From positions 30,357 to 94,356 of the forward strand of contig JADHZB010001724.1 of assembly GCA_015657535.1 (NCBI GenBank): a stretch of DNA of 64,000 nt, read 5' to 3'. The position numbers and the translations under genes are program-made. The stretch is from Nephromyces sp. MM_2019. Its lineage: Eukaryota > Apicomplexa > Aconoidasida > Nephromycida. The notes beneath the pieces were generated by a model. That model worked only from the letters and a program-made list of their open reading frames with translations. It made no database searches and had not been told where the DNA came from. Positions 38,401 through 49,000 of this stretch are shown one piece after another; the first letter of the stretch is position 1, and every line of letters starts with the position of its first letter.

Positions 38401-38466
38401 AAAAAACCGTATTCCATGCAATTGGTATTCCTCATTGATAAGAAGTGTGCTAACACGCTTCTCCAT
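32403..38466 (-). CDS. Large unidentified helical protein, about 14 exons
   Basis: Starts at ATG 38466 (M-E-K-R-V-S-T-L-L-I-N). Exons in order: 38401..38466, 38230..38270, 38089..38170, 37985..38000 (16 nt), 37739..37811, 37516..37563, 37331..37447, 36636..36770, then 36086..36173, 35638..35692, 34975..35151, 33640..33725, 32857..32907, 32496..32576 and a possible terminal exon 32403..32441. Phases match at every join except 36636/36173 and 32857/32576, where a small exon must be missing. Readable parts include S-F-R-E-S-E-I-L-K-A-I-M-K-E, a hydrophobic W-I-A-M-L-L-L-G-L-R-L-I, L-Y-E-L-Y-K-K-I-F-I-V-K-N and L-L-Q-R-L-L-S-A-M-K. It is leucine-rich and helical without a signal peptide, like scaffold or tethering subunits, but no family was recognised. 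An alternative acceptor at about 32441 would end it in another frame (Y-N-L-L-G-A-R-W). Confidence 0.65.
33178..33330. repeat. AGCCACACAC-type low-complexity repeat
   Basis: Several degenerate units built on CACAGCCACACACA and ACACACACATTCTC; two near-identical CACACACACATTCTC..CAGCCACACACA blocks occur at about 33246-33275 and 33285-33312. It lies in an intron of the minus gene. Confidence 0.75.
35994..36009. repeat. Interstitial telomere-like repeat
   Basis: AAACCCTAAACCCTAA: two copies of the TTTAGGG-type heptamer (read on the minus strand). Too short to be a telomere and located in an intron of the minus gene; could be chance. Confidence 0.5.
36286..36391. repeat. 22-nt minisatellite
   Basis: Tandem units of TGTCAATATTTGCTTCCGTG plus TG, with about four and a half copies. 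Copies differ by single changes (CAATATT, CGATATT, TGATATT) and the last ones lose two bases. It lies between coding exons 36636..36770 and 36086..36173 of the minus gene, so it is intronic. Confidence 0.9.
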
Positions 38467-38487
38467 GATTATACTAAATACAATACA

Positions 38488-38533
38488 TTTAACTAAGCTT
38501 ATAGCTTTAATTTTTGTACTAAGCTTAGTTAAA
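38488..38533. repeat. Perfect 14-bp inverted repeat between two genes
   Basis: TTTAACTAAGCTTA at 38488..38501 is the exact reverse complement of TAAGCTTAGTTAAA at 38520..38533, with an 18-nt loop. It sits in the 131 nt between the stop codon of one minus-strand gene (38598) and the ATG of the next (38466). It could fold in the RNA as a hairpin acting in 3' end formation, or serve as a palindromic protein site; neither is shown. Confidence 0.85.
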
Positions 38534-38597
38534 ACAAGGACGGCAGATACAATGAATAGCTCTTTATCTAATTAAATAATGCAAAAAAAAAATATCT

Positions 38598-40007
38598 TTA
38601 CTCTTTAGCTGCAGAATCTTTTCCCTTTTCATCTCCTTGCTTAATGGATTTTAACTTCAACTGGATAGGCTGCACTCGATTTGTTAGAACTTTCTTGCTT
38701 AAAGTAACGTAAGGCTTAAAAAAAGTTAAGGTAGAAGCAAACACATTTGAAGCGGGATTATTTCCAGTAGAGTCCAACGTTTGTTCACCTGTGGTGCGAG
38801 TTTGTGTGCGAGTTTATCATATTCACGTAAATCTTCCTTAAGTTTAGCAAATCGTGAAAGTACTAATAGATACGATGAAAGTATAGAATAAGCTAAGGAA
38901 AATTTTTCTTTATTATATGTTGATTCAGATGATAAAACTTATATTTTTGCACACAAGTGCATTACAAAAAGTCTGAACGTACAAGAAACTATATATTACC
39001 TCATGTGCATGAATACCAGGGCTATTCTGTAGTCTAAGTATTCCATTTAATTCAATGAAGAATACAGTATTCAGCAATAAAAAAATATCGCTAACATTAA
39101 AAGCGAAAATAAGCAATGCGATACATATTAGTTGAAAAATCGGCGAAATTGAAAGGCAAGAAACGAAAGAATAGTGAAAATTATACAGAGAAATCATGGC
39201 ATTTTAGCATAAACCCTTGTGCCTTTATAACGAAACGAAAAAATTACATTAAAGCGTGGAAAAGAGGTAATTTTCATTCATATTCAAAAGATTCTAGTAA
39301 AGCATCAAGGTATACATATCTTTCCTGCCATTTCCCAGCTGCCAGCACATTGAAATTCTAAAAGTTCAACTTAATAGATTTTCGCAAGCACATTAAAGAC
39401 ACAGGGTAGGAAACTGAGTCTCCATAAAATGAAATAGGCTCAGCTTGATCACTTTTCTTCCTCGAAATGAGCGCTACAAGTTGCAGAACTATATATAGCT
39501 CTTGAAAAAGTATTCACGTTACACGCAACAACCATTTTATTTGCAAAGAGAAAGATGTAATTTATACATATGCAGCACACTAAAACATGAGTGACTCTTA
39601 TCAATCCTACTTTGAGCTTTTCATTGAAAGCACCGTAGTTTTAGTTTTTTGAATATGGCACTTTTACCTGTAAAGTCTGAATTGGGTTTACTTAAGAAAT
39701 CTATGTAAGCGTTAAGCCTTGCCAACGAATTCTGATTCACGCTCTTTGCCAAAGCTGGAAAATCAGGAGTAAGGTCTGAAAACATAAAAGTGATGAGAGA
39801 ATTCACGAGGTACAAGCTGATATTTTAGAAGGGAACTACGCGCGCAAAATGGGAGCTAACTGCCATCTTTAGAAGGTTGAAGAAGATTGGTAACAAAATT
39901 ATGATGAGTTCTACATCATGTGAATCCTGTTAGAAGATCAAACTATGTAATAAGCTAATTTACATTTAGTGATGTATTCGGATCAACTTCTTGCGTTACT
40001 ATATGAC
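38598..40007 (-). CDS. Unidentified minus-strand gene, 5' end unresolved
   Basis: Exons from right to left: 39964..40007 (H-I-V-T-Q-E-V-D-P-N-T-S-L-N), a probable hydrophobic exon near 39850-39938 (D-S-H-D-V-E-L-I-I-I-L-L-P), 39668..39775 (L-T-P-D-F-P-A-L-A-K-S), 39000..39090 (N-G-I-L-R-L-Q-N-S-P-G-I-H-A-H-E), 38939..38972, 38789..38862 (K-L-K-E-D-L-R-E-Y-D-K-L) and terminal exon 38598..38714, whose tail G-D-E-K-G-K-D-S-A-A-K-E ends at TAA. The last four exons close in phase. The terminal intron is 74 nt with a pyrimidine-rich 3' end. The start lies to the right of 40007, where an exon near 40050 (I-Q-L-V-G-L-R) may belong. No domain is recognised; the C-terminus is basic-acidic and probably coiled. 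Confidence 0.6.
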
Positions 40008-42445
40008 CTGGAAAATTGTCAAGGTACGCACCTTGCAGTTCGTATCACACGCAATACGTAAACCGACCAGCTGAATACTTTACGCAAGGGTTGGATGATA
40101 CATGGGACAACACACAACACAAAATTAACACTCAAACCAGAATAAAAGTATATGCAGAGGGTCCAACTTTGAAGAATCCACAAATATTCATTTTAGGCTA
40201 CATAAGGGTAGCATCAAATAACATGGTTCCATGATTTAATCTGTGTGCTCCACCTATTAACGCACAGATGTGCGCGCTAAAAGCAGAAATTTGTGTATTA
40301 ATCTCACGAGTGCTTCAAAGCTAAGAACATTTGCATCACTGACCTGGATGTATAAGCTTGTAGAAGCCTCTTATCTCGGAACGAATTCTAGATATAGAGG
40401 GGGCATGCTGCTTTCCATACTGGGTGGCATGCACTGTGAAAAAATAGATAGTATCAAACCTATAGATCAATGGCATCACAGTTGAGAGAGCAAGCCCGAC
40501 GCCGATATTGGACGAACGGCAATTGCCCAGTGGTAAGACACGTGCCATGCTGTTTTTTTCGACGAACAGCTGGAATTTGCTTGCACATCGTCTATATGCT
40601 TTGATTACTGTAAATATGACCTACAGCAGATCCCCCTAAATATTTCATAACTGGGGGGTCCGTACACCTGCCACCGTTCCACATGCAAAAGAAGGCGTGC
40701 ACATATGATATAATCATCGTGGAACCATAAGCAAGAGCATCCAGCATTATAACAAGTAGAAATTAACGGACTGCATCTCATACAACCCTGAGGAACCACT
40801 GTTATTCAAATCTATAGCATGCCTATCGTCATTGTTTAATCCTCAGTATATGCCACAGGTGCCCTGGAATTGAAGATGAAGGGCAAGCCTATAGAATTTT
40901 ACAAGGCCTCCATGAGCACATGTGATTCAGTAGAGTTGCAATATTGTGTAGTGAGCGACGCGCCAGGCCTAGGGTGGTAGTGGTTGGTGAATAGTACATT
41001 CTGGTTATAAGACCTCTTCCAGAAAAATATGTTTGGTAATTTGATACTAGTGGGTGAAGCGCTCTTCCCAGGTGTATGTAACTCCTATAGAGCAATTCTG
41101 TTCAAAAAAGCGGACTCTTTAGCTCAAGAAAAGCTTGGGGCAGTTCAGCTTGTACGTGTAGCTCACCAAAAACTACTTTCCGGAAAATTTCTACAGAATA
41201 AGCCTAAGAGGCGAGGCAAAATGAGTTTAACGATGCCTCAGAAAGGGCTGAAAACTGGGTAACCATTATTCCAGTTAATAGTACTGGCAACAATTTGATA
41301 GCACATTGGCTGCTAGGCACATATGCCGTGACTTTGCGCATTCTGCCGTAAGGCTCTTGCTCACGGATTTAGGAAAGGGAGCTCTTATTCCTTTTTCTGA
41401 GGTGCTGCCAAAGAGCTAGCTGCACAAGGTCAGCATTAATAACTCAGTTAAAATACTTGTATCAAAGCAATTCTGCCTAATACATACGGCACAAGTTTCG
41501 GCAAACACCAGCATGGTCGCCAGGCCAGTCTATTAAAAGCCAACTAGATCCATGCATGACGGCTGAAGATTAGAGAATAACAGAGCATGCGATATTGTAG
41601 GTCAGCAAAATCTAGGCGGATCTACTTGCATTTTGGGTTTCCAAGAAATTAATAGGTTCGTAGTAAGCTGTTGCATTGGCGTCATACTAGCTCTTACTCA
41701 GCATGTATAATACCAGCGAAATCTAAAAATGTCAGCCCCTACTCATGGTGGTTCTTGTGAAAGTCAAAGAAATAGCTTGCTGCTACATTTAGGTCACATC
41801 ATTTATAAAATGAGTTAGCGTTCTTAAAAAAAGTTGGGAACATACTTACCCTTCTGCTTGCAATGAATGAATATACAGTGGAACGAAGCTGGAAAAATTT
41901 ATAAGCTTTCTCAAGCTATTGCTTCATTGTGTTTTAAGATAAAGATTTAAGAAGCATCTCAACTTAGCACAGGGTGGAATCGCTTCCTAGAATTACCGTA
42001 TGCTTTTTTATAAAGTCAATAATGCATGATGATCAAGTGTTCTGTTTTCGCTTTGTTTCTGTTAGCAGTAATTGCTATAGTAGTTTCACGGTAGAGAAGC
42101 TAGCCCTGATATAGTGCTTTCAATATATTATCATTTTTGTAGGTTAGCCGGTATTCGGGCATAAGTAGAAAATATTAGTTTCTTGCTAGCTTCTCATCTT
42201 TTTGAAGTTTCACAATTTATTGTGTGCTGTACTTCGAGGTGGCAGTGCGGTATCTTAGCAAAAAACAGCAAAAGACATGCAAGTTTGATTACAAATACAA
42301 TAATATATTGATTGTTTTCGTCCTTTTTAAAGAACGCTTAAATATACGCGTACAGTGCAACAACTGGAAGCTCTTATATACTTATCCTCAGAATAGGCAG
42401 ATTCTCCGGCGAACTCATCCTTGAAAAAACGATGGAAAGCCGAAG
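40008..42445. other. Unassigned region
   Basis: Contains the probable 5' exons of the gene to the left, not resolved. A tRNA 5'-half-like fragment lies at 40518..40545 (GGCAATTGCCCAGTGGTAAG...) with an A-box but no B-box. Several 60-77 codon frames occur with no splice or family support. Confidence 0.4.
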
Positions 42446-43735
42446 CTATTCACTATGAATTAGTGCTAAAGTGTAGTTTTCCTTATAGGCTTCATATATA
42501 AAAAGTTCCCTAGAAGCGTCCAGAATAGTTAAAACGTTTTTTGAACTATCCGATATTCCCTGTGGAACTACTACTGTTTTCAAATCATCTGCTAAGCTCG
42601 ATGCCTTCTCTGATAGTGCTTTAGCTTTTATCCTACTCTCAACGCAACTCACCATGTAGCCAGTCGTCTTGGTTGAATTGAAGCAAGTTAAATGCATTTT
42701 TTCGAGCCATTTTCCGATTTAGAGCCTCTAGATAGTCTCTAACTTCATATTGTAGAGTTTCCAGGTTAGATAGGAAAATGTGAAAGTCATTCAAAAATAA
42801 TAGTCATTCTGGAGGATTTCTGGTAACAAACAAAAGTTCCTCTCTTTAATTAAAGCGTAATGTTCGCAGTACAGACTCTAAAGTTGGAAGGCTCTTAAAA
42901 GCTTCCACATCTAAAGTAATGAATCTCGAGGGCAGCTACCAGGACTGTTTGTGGCGTAATATGATGTTTTGCATGATCTCCCTGTGGTCCCGAAGCACCA
43001 CTGAAACTACCTACTCGTCCTACGAAGCCCCGGTGTAGCTAATACTGAACATCGCATTTTTCTAGCAATGGTCGCTTCATATATTACAATACAGATATTA
43101 CGTACCCAAACACTCAAAAGTTCTTCCTTATAGATTCATTGAAAATAATATTGATTCGTGAATGAGATAAATTGAGGATAACATATGCACGTTTCACCCA
43201 GCTGTAGATTGTAAAGGTTAGTTCGTGAGAGCGCAATTCAATGTTGACATCCGATCGCTATAGTAGAGATATAAAGAGCAATGAATGGCATTCTAAGCGA
43301 TATGTTTTGAAGTTTAGCAGGAGAGCTTGTCCGCTGGAAAACTTCTCACCACCGTTACAACGCTGCCATCCATTTAAAGAACATATTTCGTTTGTCTCTA
43401 TTGAATCACCAGGCTTGTACACCACGAGATGCCTGTTGCTCAAGTCATATAGTGACATAGCTAGCAGTATCAGATACGATTGTTATGCGCGAAAGATACG
43501 CAATAATATTGTTTGTGCTACTACTTCTCTTTTGTAGCTGACCGTGTCGAATGGACTTGCTCTCACCCAGCCCAATGGCCTGGTCCATGAAAGAAGCGAT
43601 TAAAAGCTGCAAACTTCACAATAGCTTTTAAGAAAGAAACACCATCTGACACACCACGATTTCGATCAGAGTTTGCTTAGGTAAACGCCAAAAAATGAGA
43701 AACTTCACACCTCCGAAGGCATCCTTGGCTAGATT
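42446..43735 (-). CDS. Unidentified minus-strand gene with a defective or mis-spliced middle
   Basis: Exons 43711..43735, 43643..43675 (S-D-R-N-R-G-V-S-D), 43567..43606 (F-N-R-F-F-H-G-P-G-H-W-A), 43500..43537 and 43350..43460 (H-L-V-V-Y-K-P-G-D-S-I-E) close in phase. At the other end an exon finishing at 42653 (L-E-A-L-N-R-K-M-A-R-K-N, D-D-W-L-H before GTGAGT) joins over a 43-nt intron to the terminal exon 42446..42609 (V-P-Q-G-I-S-D-S-S-K-N-V, ending L-I-H-S-E then TAG). Between 42700 and 43050 coding-like frames exist (for example F-S-G-A-S-G-P-Q-G-D-H-A and V-E-A-F-K-S-L-P-T-L-E-S) but one runs through TAA 42846..42848 and TGA 42804..42806. Either small introns are missed or the gene is damaged. 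The start is right of 43735. No family recognised. Confidence 0.5.
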
Positions 43736-44911
43736 CTTTAATCTAAAGTTTTGATTATACAAGCTTTAATCCAAGGTGAATATTCGTACTATATTTGTTT
43801 TATTAAAATTAGTCAAAGTTCATATTTTCTTTCATGCCTCCTTGCATAGTCTATTAATGGGACTCGTTAAATGCCACTGAAGATTAGAAGTTGTGGCTAT
43901 GAAACGTAACGCAAGCAAGAAACCTTGTATGACCACATAATCCTATGGGTCTTATGAGTTACGAACGGAAAATTTGCTGATTGGCAGTACTTATAAGGCT
44001 GGAAAAGATATCATATTCTTCATTTCTATTAAAAGTTATGGCATTTACATTTAGTGCAGTGCTCACTAGGATATGGTTCTTGGTGTCATACAGCGCCTAA
44101 TACACAGTTCATCGGAGCAAGACCATGTTGCGTTATCATGGACGAAACTGCACGGCAAATTTTAATGCTGGGCGAGCTTCAGGAACTCCATACAATACTG
44201 AATGGTTGCATAGCGTATCAATGAAGCAACTAGAAAAGCCTAATCAATTTTGTAATGCGGACAGAAGCGCGCTTACCTGAAAAATCTTTGAAAAACCTGC
44301 TGAATTTGCATACAAAAGTACTTTAAAGGGGGTCGGATGATCTTATAGTTCGTGGAATCATATTAGTATCACCTTTTATATATATATACCGAAATTAGAT
44401 ATATTTTTTAGCAAGCTTCTATTCTGATTTAAACGGCATTTGGTAGCCGCCATCTATCTGAGCTCTTGAGGGGGTAATGCATACAATAGGATATTAGCAA
44501 TGAATTTGGCGCTTATACTAATATCGTTATAAAGCCCGATTGATACTTGCTGCTTTAAGGCATGAAGGTAGGGCTACGGAAAATAGGGAAGACTCTCAAT
44601 ACAGAGGTATTATTCGGTTACTACAACTCGCCTCTAAGAAAGGTTATGTGATACAGCAATGGGTTATAGGTTGAATTGTCTTACGCGCTGAGAATCAACG
44701 CCAATGCCTTATTCACCTGCTTATTCATCTGTAACTAAGGCATCGTCGCTTGAATTGCGTGAGCTTCTTTATTATTTGCGCTCTTTGGTTTTTACTTTTC
44801 CAATTGAAAGCTCAAGTCACGCTATACAATGCTAGCAAGCAGCTTCTTTATCACTTTATCATAAGTTACTGTTGGGAAATAAGACTAGCTTTTTATAGCG
44901 AGAGACGTCAG
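43736..44911. other. Unassigned; likely 5' exons of the minus gene to the left
   Basis: A minus-strand coding-like frame near 44130-44210 (L-Y-G-V-P-E-A-R-P-A-L-K-F-A-V) follows a TTCAG acceptor and could be an upstream exon. I could not connect it by phase. Nothing else supported. Confidence 0.4.
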
Positions 44912-45789
44912 TTATTTTTTCCCCTTAAAAGAAACAGTGTGCGCGTGAGTTTTAGGTGCGGCAGGTACCGGATAAGGTACTGGTATTGGCATTGGCATGG
45001 GGGGGGTTGGTGCCATCATAGGGGCTTGAGCAGGCAGGTAAACCACCGGAGAGGGTATGGGAACGGGTTGCTGAACTATTTGCACGTTACTTGGGGGTAA
45101 TGGCTGTAACTGTTCCTCCTGAATAAGAAATGGTTAAAAAACTTGAATATATCTACACTATACACGGCGTAAAAGCAGATTTTTACTCAGCATATTGTAA
45201 TTGTGTCACTACCTAGGCATGAATAGTCATAGAAGCAGTAAGGAAGTGGATAGAATTACACTGAAAGAACTGGGAAGGATTACAGCCATTCTTCGTGGAC
45301 TAAACCTGCTGAATGCTAGTTAATGATTGATGTTTCTTCAAAAGGGCAACAGGATTTTCGGCAATAGCCAATGTAAGTTGAAAGATTTCATCAAGGGATA
45401 TTAGCTGTGAGAGTGTTAAATTACCGTTGGATACTATAAATGCCGCTATGGCGCTACCATAATAAACAGAAACTATTTTGGCAATAAGATGCCGTAGAAG
45501 CTTTACAATTTCATCCGCAAAGCACTAATGTAATGATGGCGATGAATATGAAGTTTCGTGCCGAGGTTGAGTTCGTTCTCAACTAATAAATATTCTTTTC
45601 TTAAGTTTGGCCGAATTCTGAGGTGGCATAAAGCTTACTATGAGTTATGCTCTTTACTCTCAGAAGCATATCTTCAAATTTTGGATTTTCTGCTGTAATA
45701 CCAATCATAGCATGAGCTTTTTGAAAAGCATGCGGTTGCTCGACTTTCATAAACATCGAATTAGCCTGTGTTCCCGTAGCATAATACAT
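44912..45789 (-). CDS. Proline-rich protein next to the OWP gene
   Basis: Three exons close in phase: 45658..45789 (M-Y-Y-A-T-G-T-Q-A-N-S-M-F-M-K), 45306..45524 (F-A-D-E-I-V-K-L-L-R-H-L-I-A) and 44912..45118, giving 185 residues. The last exon is rich in proline (P-V-P-I-P-S-P-V-V-Y-L-P and P-M-P-M-P-I-P-V-P-Y-P) and ends S-F-K-G-K-K then TAA. There is no signal peptide if ATG 45789 is the start, but an acceptor (TTTCCTAG) sits two bases upstream, so an earlier exon is possible, including fusion to the OWP transcript 220 nt away on the same strand. No family is recognised. The Pro/Met/Val/Tyr-rich tail resembles structural proteins of walls and pellicles in composition only. Confidence 0.65.
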
Positions 45790-46010
45790 GCCTAGGAAAC
45801 ATGTTTAGTACTTTCGTTTTCTGCCTACCGTCATTATAATCGGGATAAGAACAAATGCAAAAAAATTTATTGGCTCTACTGTCATGGAAACTTAATGAAT
45901 AATTGAAAAGCATGCTGCTTCCGAAATATGAAAGACAATTTGTTCATAACTTGTGTATTAGCTTTGCTATTAGTACAAGTAATTGTAGTTGTGCTCCGCA
46001 TAACGAAAAA

Positions 46011-49000
46011 CTATTCATGAGCACCATTCATCGTGCAGTGGAAACCAGAGTGTTTTACCTCATTCAGTAGCCCCTCATTAGTTGTAGTGGTAGTCGTGCT
46101 ATCATCCAAGCTCAGCAATGCTTCTTGAGGGCCATGGGCCCTGCCTGGTGGTATGATTCCCCGGTGCATGAAGTCAAAACTCTCTACTATCTTGTAGCAT
46201 TCCCCGACCAGTACATCAAATGCGTAGTCTTGCGGGCATGACGGTGTTACCGGGGAGTACACTTGCATTATGCAGATGTCATCCTTTATAGTGTATCCTT
46301 CTGAATTATAGCAAAGGTGTAGTATTTATAAGTTAAGCGGAAGCAGGGGTTGAAAAAACGAAGCTTAAATCTAATAGGATAAAAAACTTCGGAATGCCCT
46401 AGATACAATTTCATCTTGCCATTTGTGGTAATCGCTTACATGAGCTTATATTATAGCATATGTTATGATTGCAATGAGCACGTTGTTGCGTATAATTAAG
46501 AGAAGTCAATTATAATTTTTGTTACGAAGAAGAATATTTTTGGCAGTAAGAGCAAGCAGAGTCAAGCTGAATTTTTCATGTAAATCCTTTGGATCATTTC
46601 TTTTTCAAACAAGAAGTCATCACTTTCTTAACTCTAAATTTTTTTTCATTGGCTCTACCAGGGCAATCATCTATTGGCGGATTGACCAACTTCTTTAAGC
46701 ACTGATTCCCCACAAATTCGTATCCATCTTGACATGCCATATGGTATGCTTTTATTGTCTTCGCTTGACATTTTTCAGGGTTGCCTCCGTCGGGCACGAA
46801 ATTCTTAGGGCAATCTATTGATGGCAGCAGTCTTTCGAAAGTACTGCATACAGGAGTACCATTTTTCGAGCCGGGGGAAGGGTCATTATTTTCTTCTTGC
46901 AGGAATGGCGCTGGGCATGTATAATGGATTTGCTTTGAAAAGCTGCCAACACAGCTTGGTGGACCCTTTTTCTTTTTAGAGCGCGTTCTATACCCACTGG
47001 GGCATTCCTCTTTTGGGGTCACAGCCTGCATTTTCTTGCAGGTGTTTTCGCTCTCACGGGTGTATCCGGGACTGCATTCTTTAACGGCAACCTCTTTAAG
47101 AGTTTTGATACATCCAGTCTTATTTTCATTAAAGGTATAACCGCTTGGGCACCCCTAAGACGACAACAGTAATAACATTCAAATAAGTTGTCTTCTCCAT
47201 TTTTGATGCTAATCCACATCCTGAATTTTTTTGGAGCTTTATGCACTCCGAAATGCCTGGCACTCAGCCAAAAGATTAAGAGGTGTAGTTTTATGATAAA
47301 AAATAGTTTAAGCACAGCCCTAAAAAAGCACAAAAAAAATGTTTCATTGGGCCTAGTACAAGAGGCGATTGCGGCGTGACTAATGTGTTTCATAGCACTT
47401 GGGCAAACAACTTCACATAATCTCCTTAAGATGATCTATACCACTCTGGGATATATTAAGATTCAAGGGTTTGCTTATCGAGTTATGGTAGTGCAACTAT
47501 TCTTTAATGCTCCATCAAGAACCATAAGTTTACCAAAGTTTATCGTCATGACTGCCTCTCGATTCCTGAGCCACTATGTAAAGAAGTAATTTTGTATGCT
47601 ATCTGAAACTTACTACTTGTACTCCGGCTAGATCATGCGCTTCACATACACTCTCATCATCCGATAGATGGTAACCTCCATTGCATGATTTCTCAGGGCT
47701 TGTTCTTGTCTCAGCGATACATTCTCCTGTAAATTCGGCTACATATGACCCGTCCTGGCAAACGAGTTCAGGCCTCTTTCTCTGTATTCGCTCGCACTTT
47801 TCTCCGGGAATCCAAGAGTATCCGGCCGGGCAATCATGCTTAACATCAATAGGCTCAGCGTACTTTTCTTTCTTAGAATAATGGCACTGCATATTCGCAT
47901 AAATTCATTCTTAAAATGTGATTCGTGATTATAGTAGCTAATAGATGCTTATAGCAGCTGTAAACCTTTTCAGTATTTTTTTGTTCGTGAAGTTTTATGC
48001 GAAAATAATGATATTTTCGTTTGTGCTAATTGCTAAAAATCGGATTTGGGATAGCTTTTTAGAAAAAAACTTTCACCAACCGCATTAAGCAGCGCAAACA
48101 ATACATTGGATGTGATAGCGATGGTTATGCAACCGATAATGTTCTTGAAATTTTTTTCAAGGGCAAAAACACAGGAATACCTTACAGACGCACTTCATTT
48201 TTTGTTGCCCTATATAAATTTGTGGCGACTGGTAATATGAAATTACTCGTAGGAGTTGGTGCCAGCTTTAAAATTCATAGCAAAGTTTATGGCTGGGTTT
48301 CATACCATGGTAGTAGAATAAAAAGTCTCCTATGACATTAAGATTTAAGGTTGAATAACGAACATGACAAATCTCAAGCATTTCTGGAAATGAAAATATA
48401 ATTTAAAGGTTAATTCGACCGCCTCAGCCCTGAATTTAAACAGCTCTCTCCCGGCATGAAGCCTAGCGCAGGTAGCATGCAAAGCTTACTTCCCGGTAGC
48501 AAACGCAAAAACGGCAGCTCAATGCAGTCAGTAACTCAAGATTGGGAATCTTAGAATAAATTGGTGAGAGTGCAATTGTTTGATAGCTAAGTCAGAACGC
48601 TTACTTTTCCGGTCTTGGGATTGTAATGAGTGCCTCCTGAGCAGAGCATGCGAGGGGGCACAATTTCCCTGTGTACACACTCCTCTTTCCCATCACCACT
48701 GGCAACCAGAGAAAAACCAGTCGGGTTACATCGCTTCAGCGGTGCGACTTTCTCTTCATGGACACAAATTGACCCCTTTAACTCTCCTCTGATATTGAAG
48801 CGGATAATGCATACGCATAAGCATTAGGAGGTTCAACTGCTGCTGGTTCACCATGTAAAGTAGCTAATGGCTGGGAGTTATTTGGAGTTGAGTAATATGC
48901 CACCATCCCATGAATGGTACAAACTTGCAAGTCCCACTCAATGAAAAATAGAGAGCTTGTAGCACGTTTTAAATAAACCAGTACATGGAAATTTTAATTT

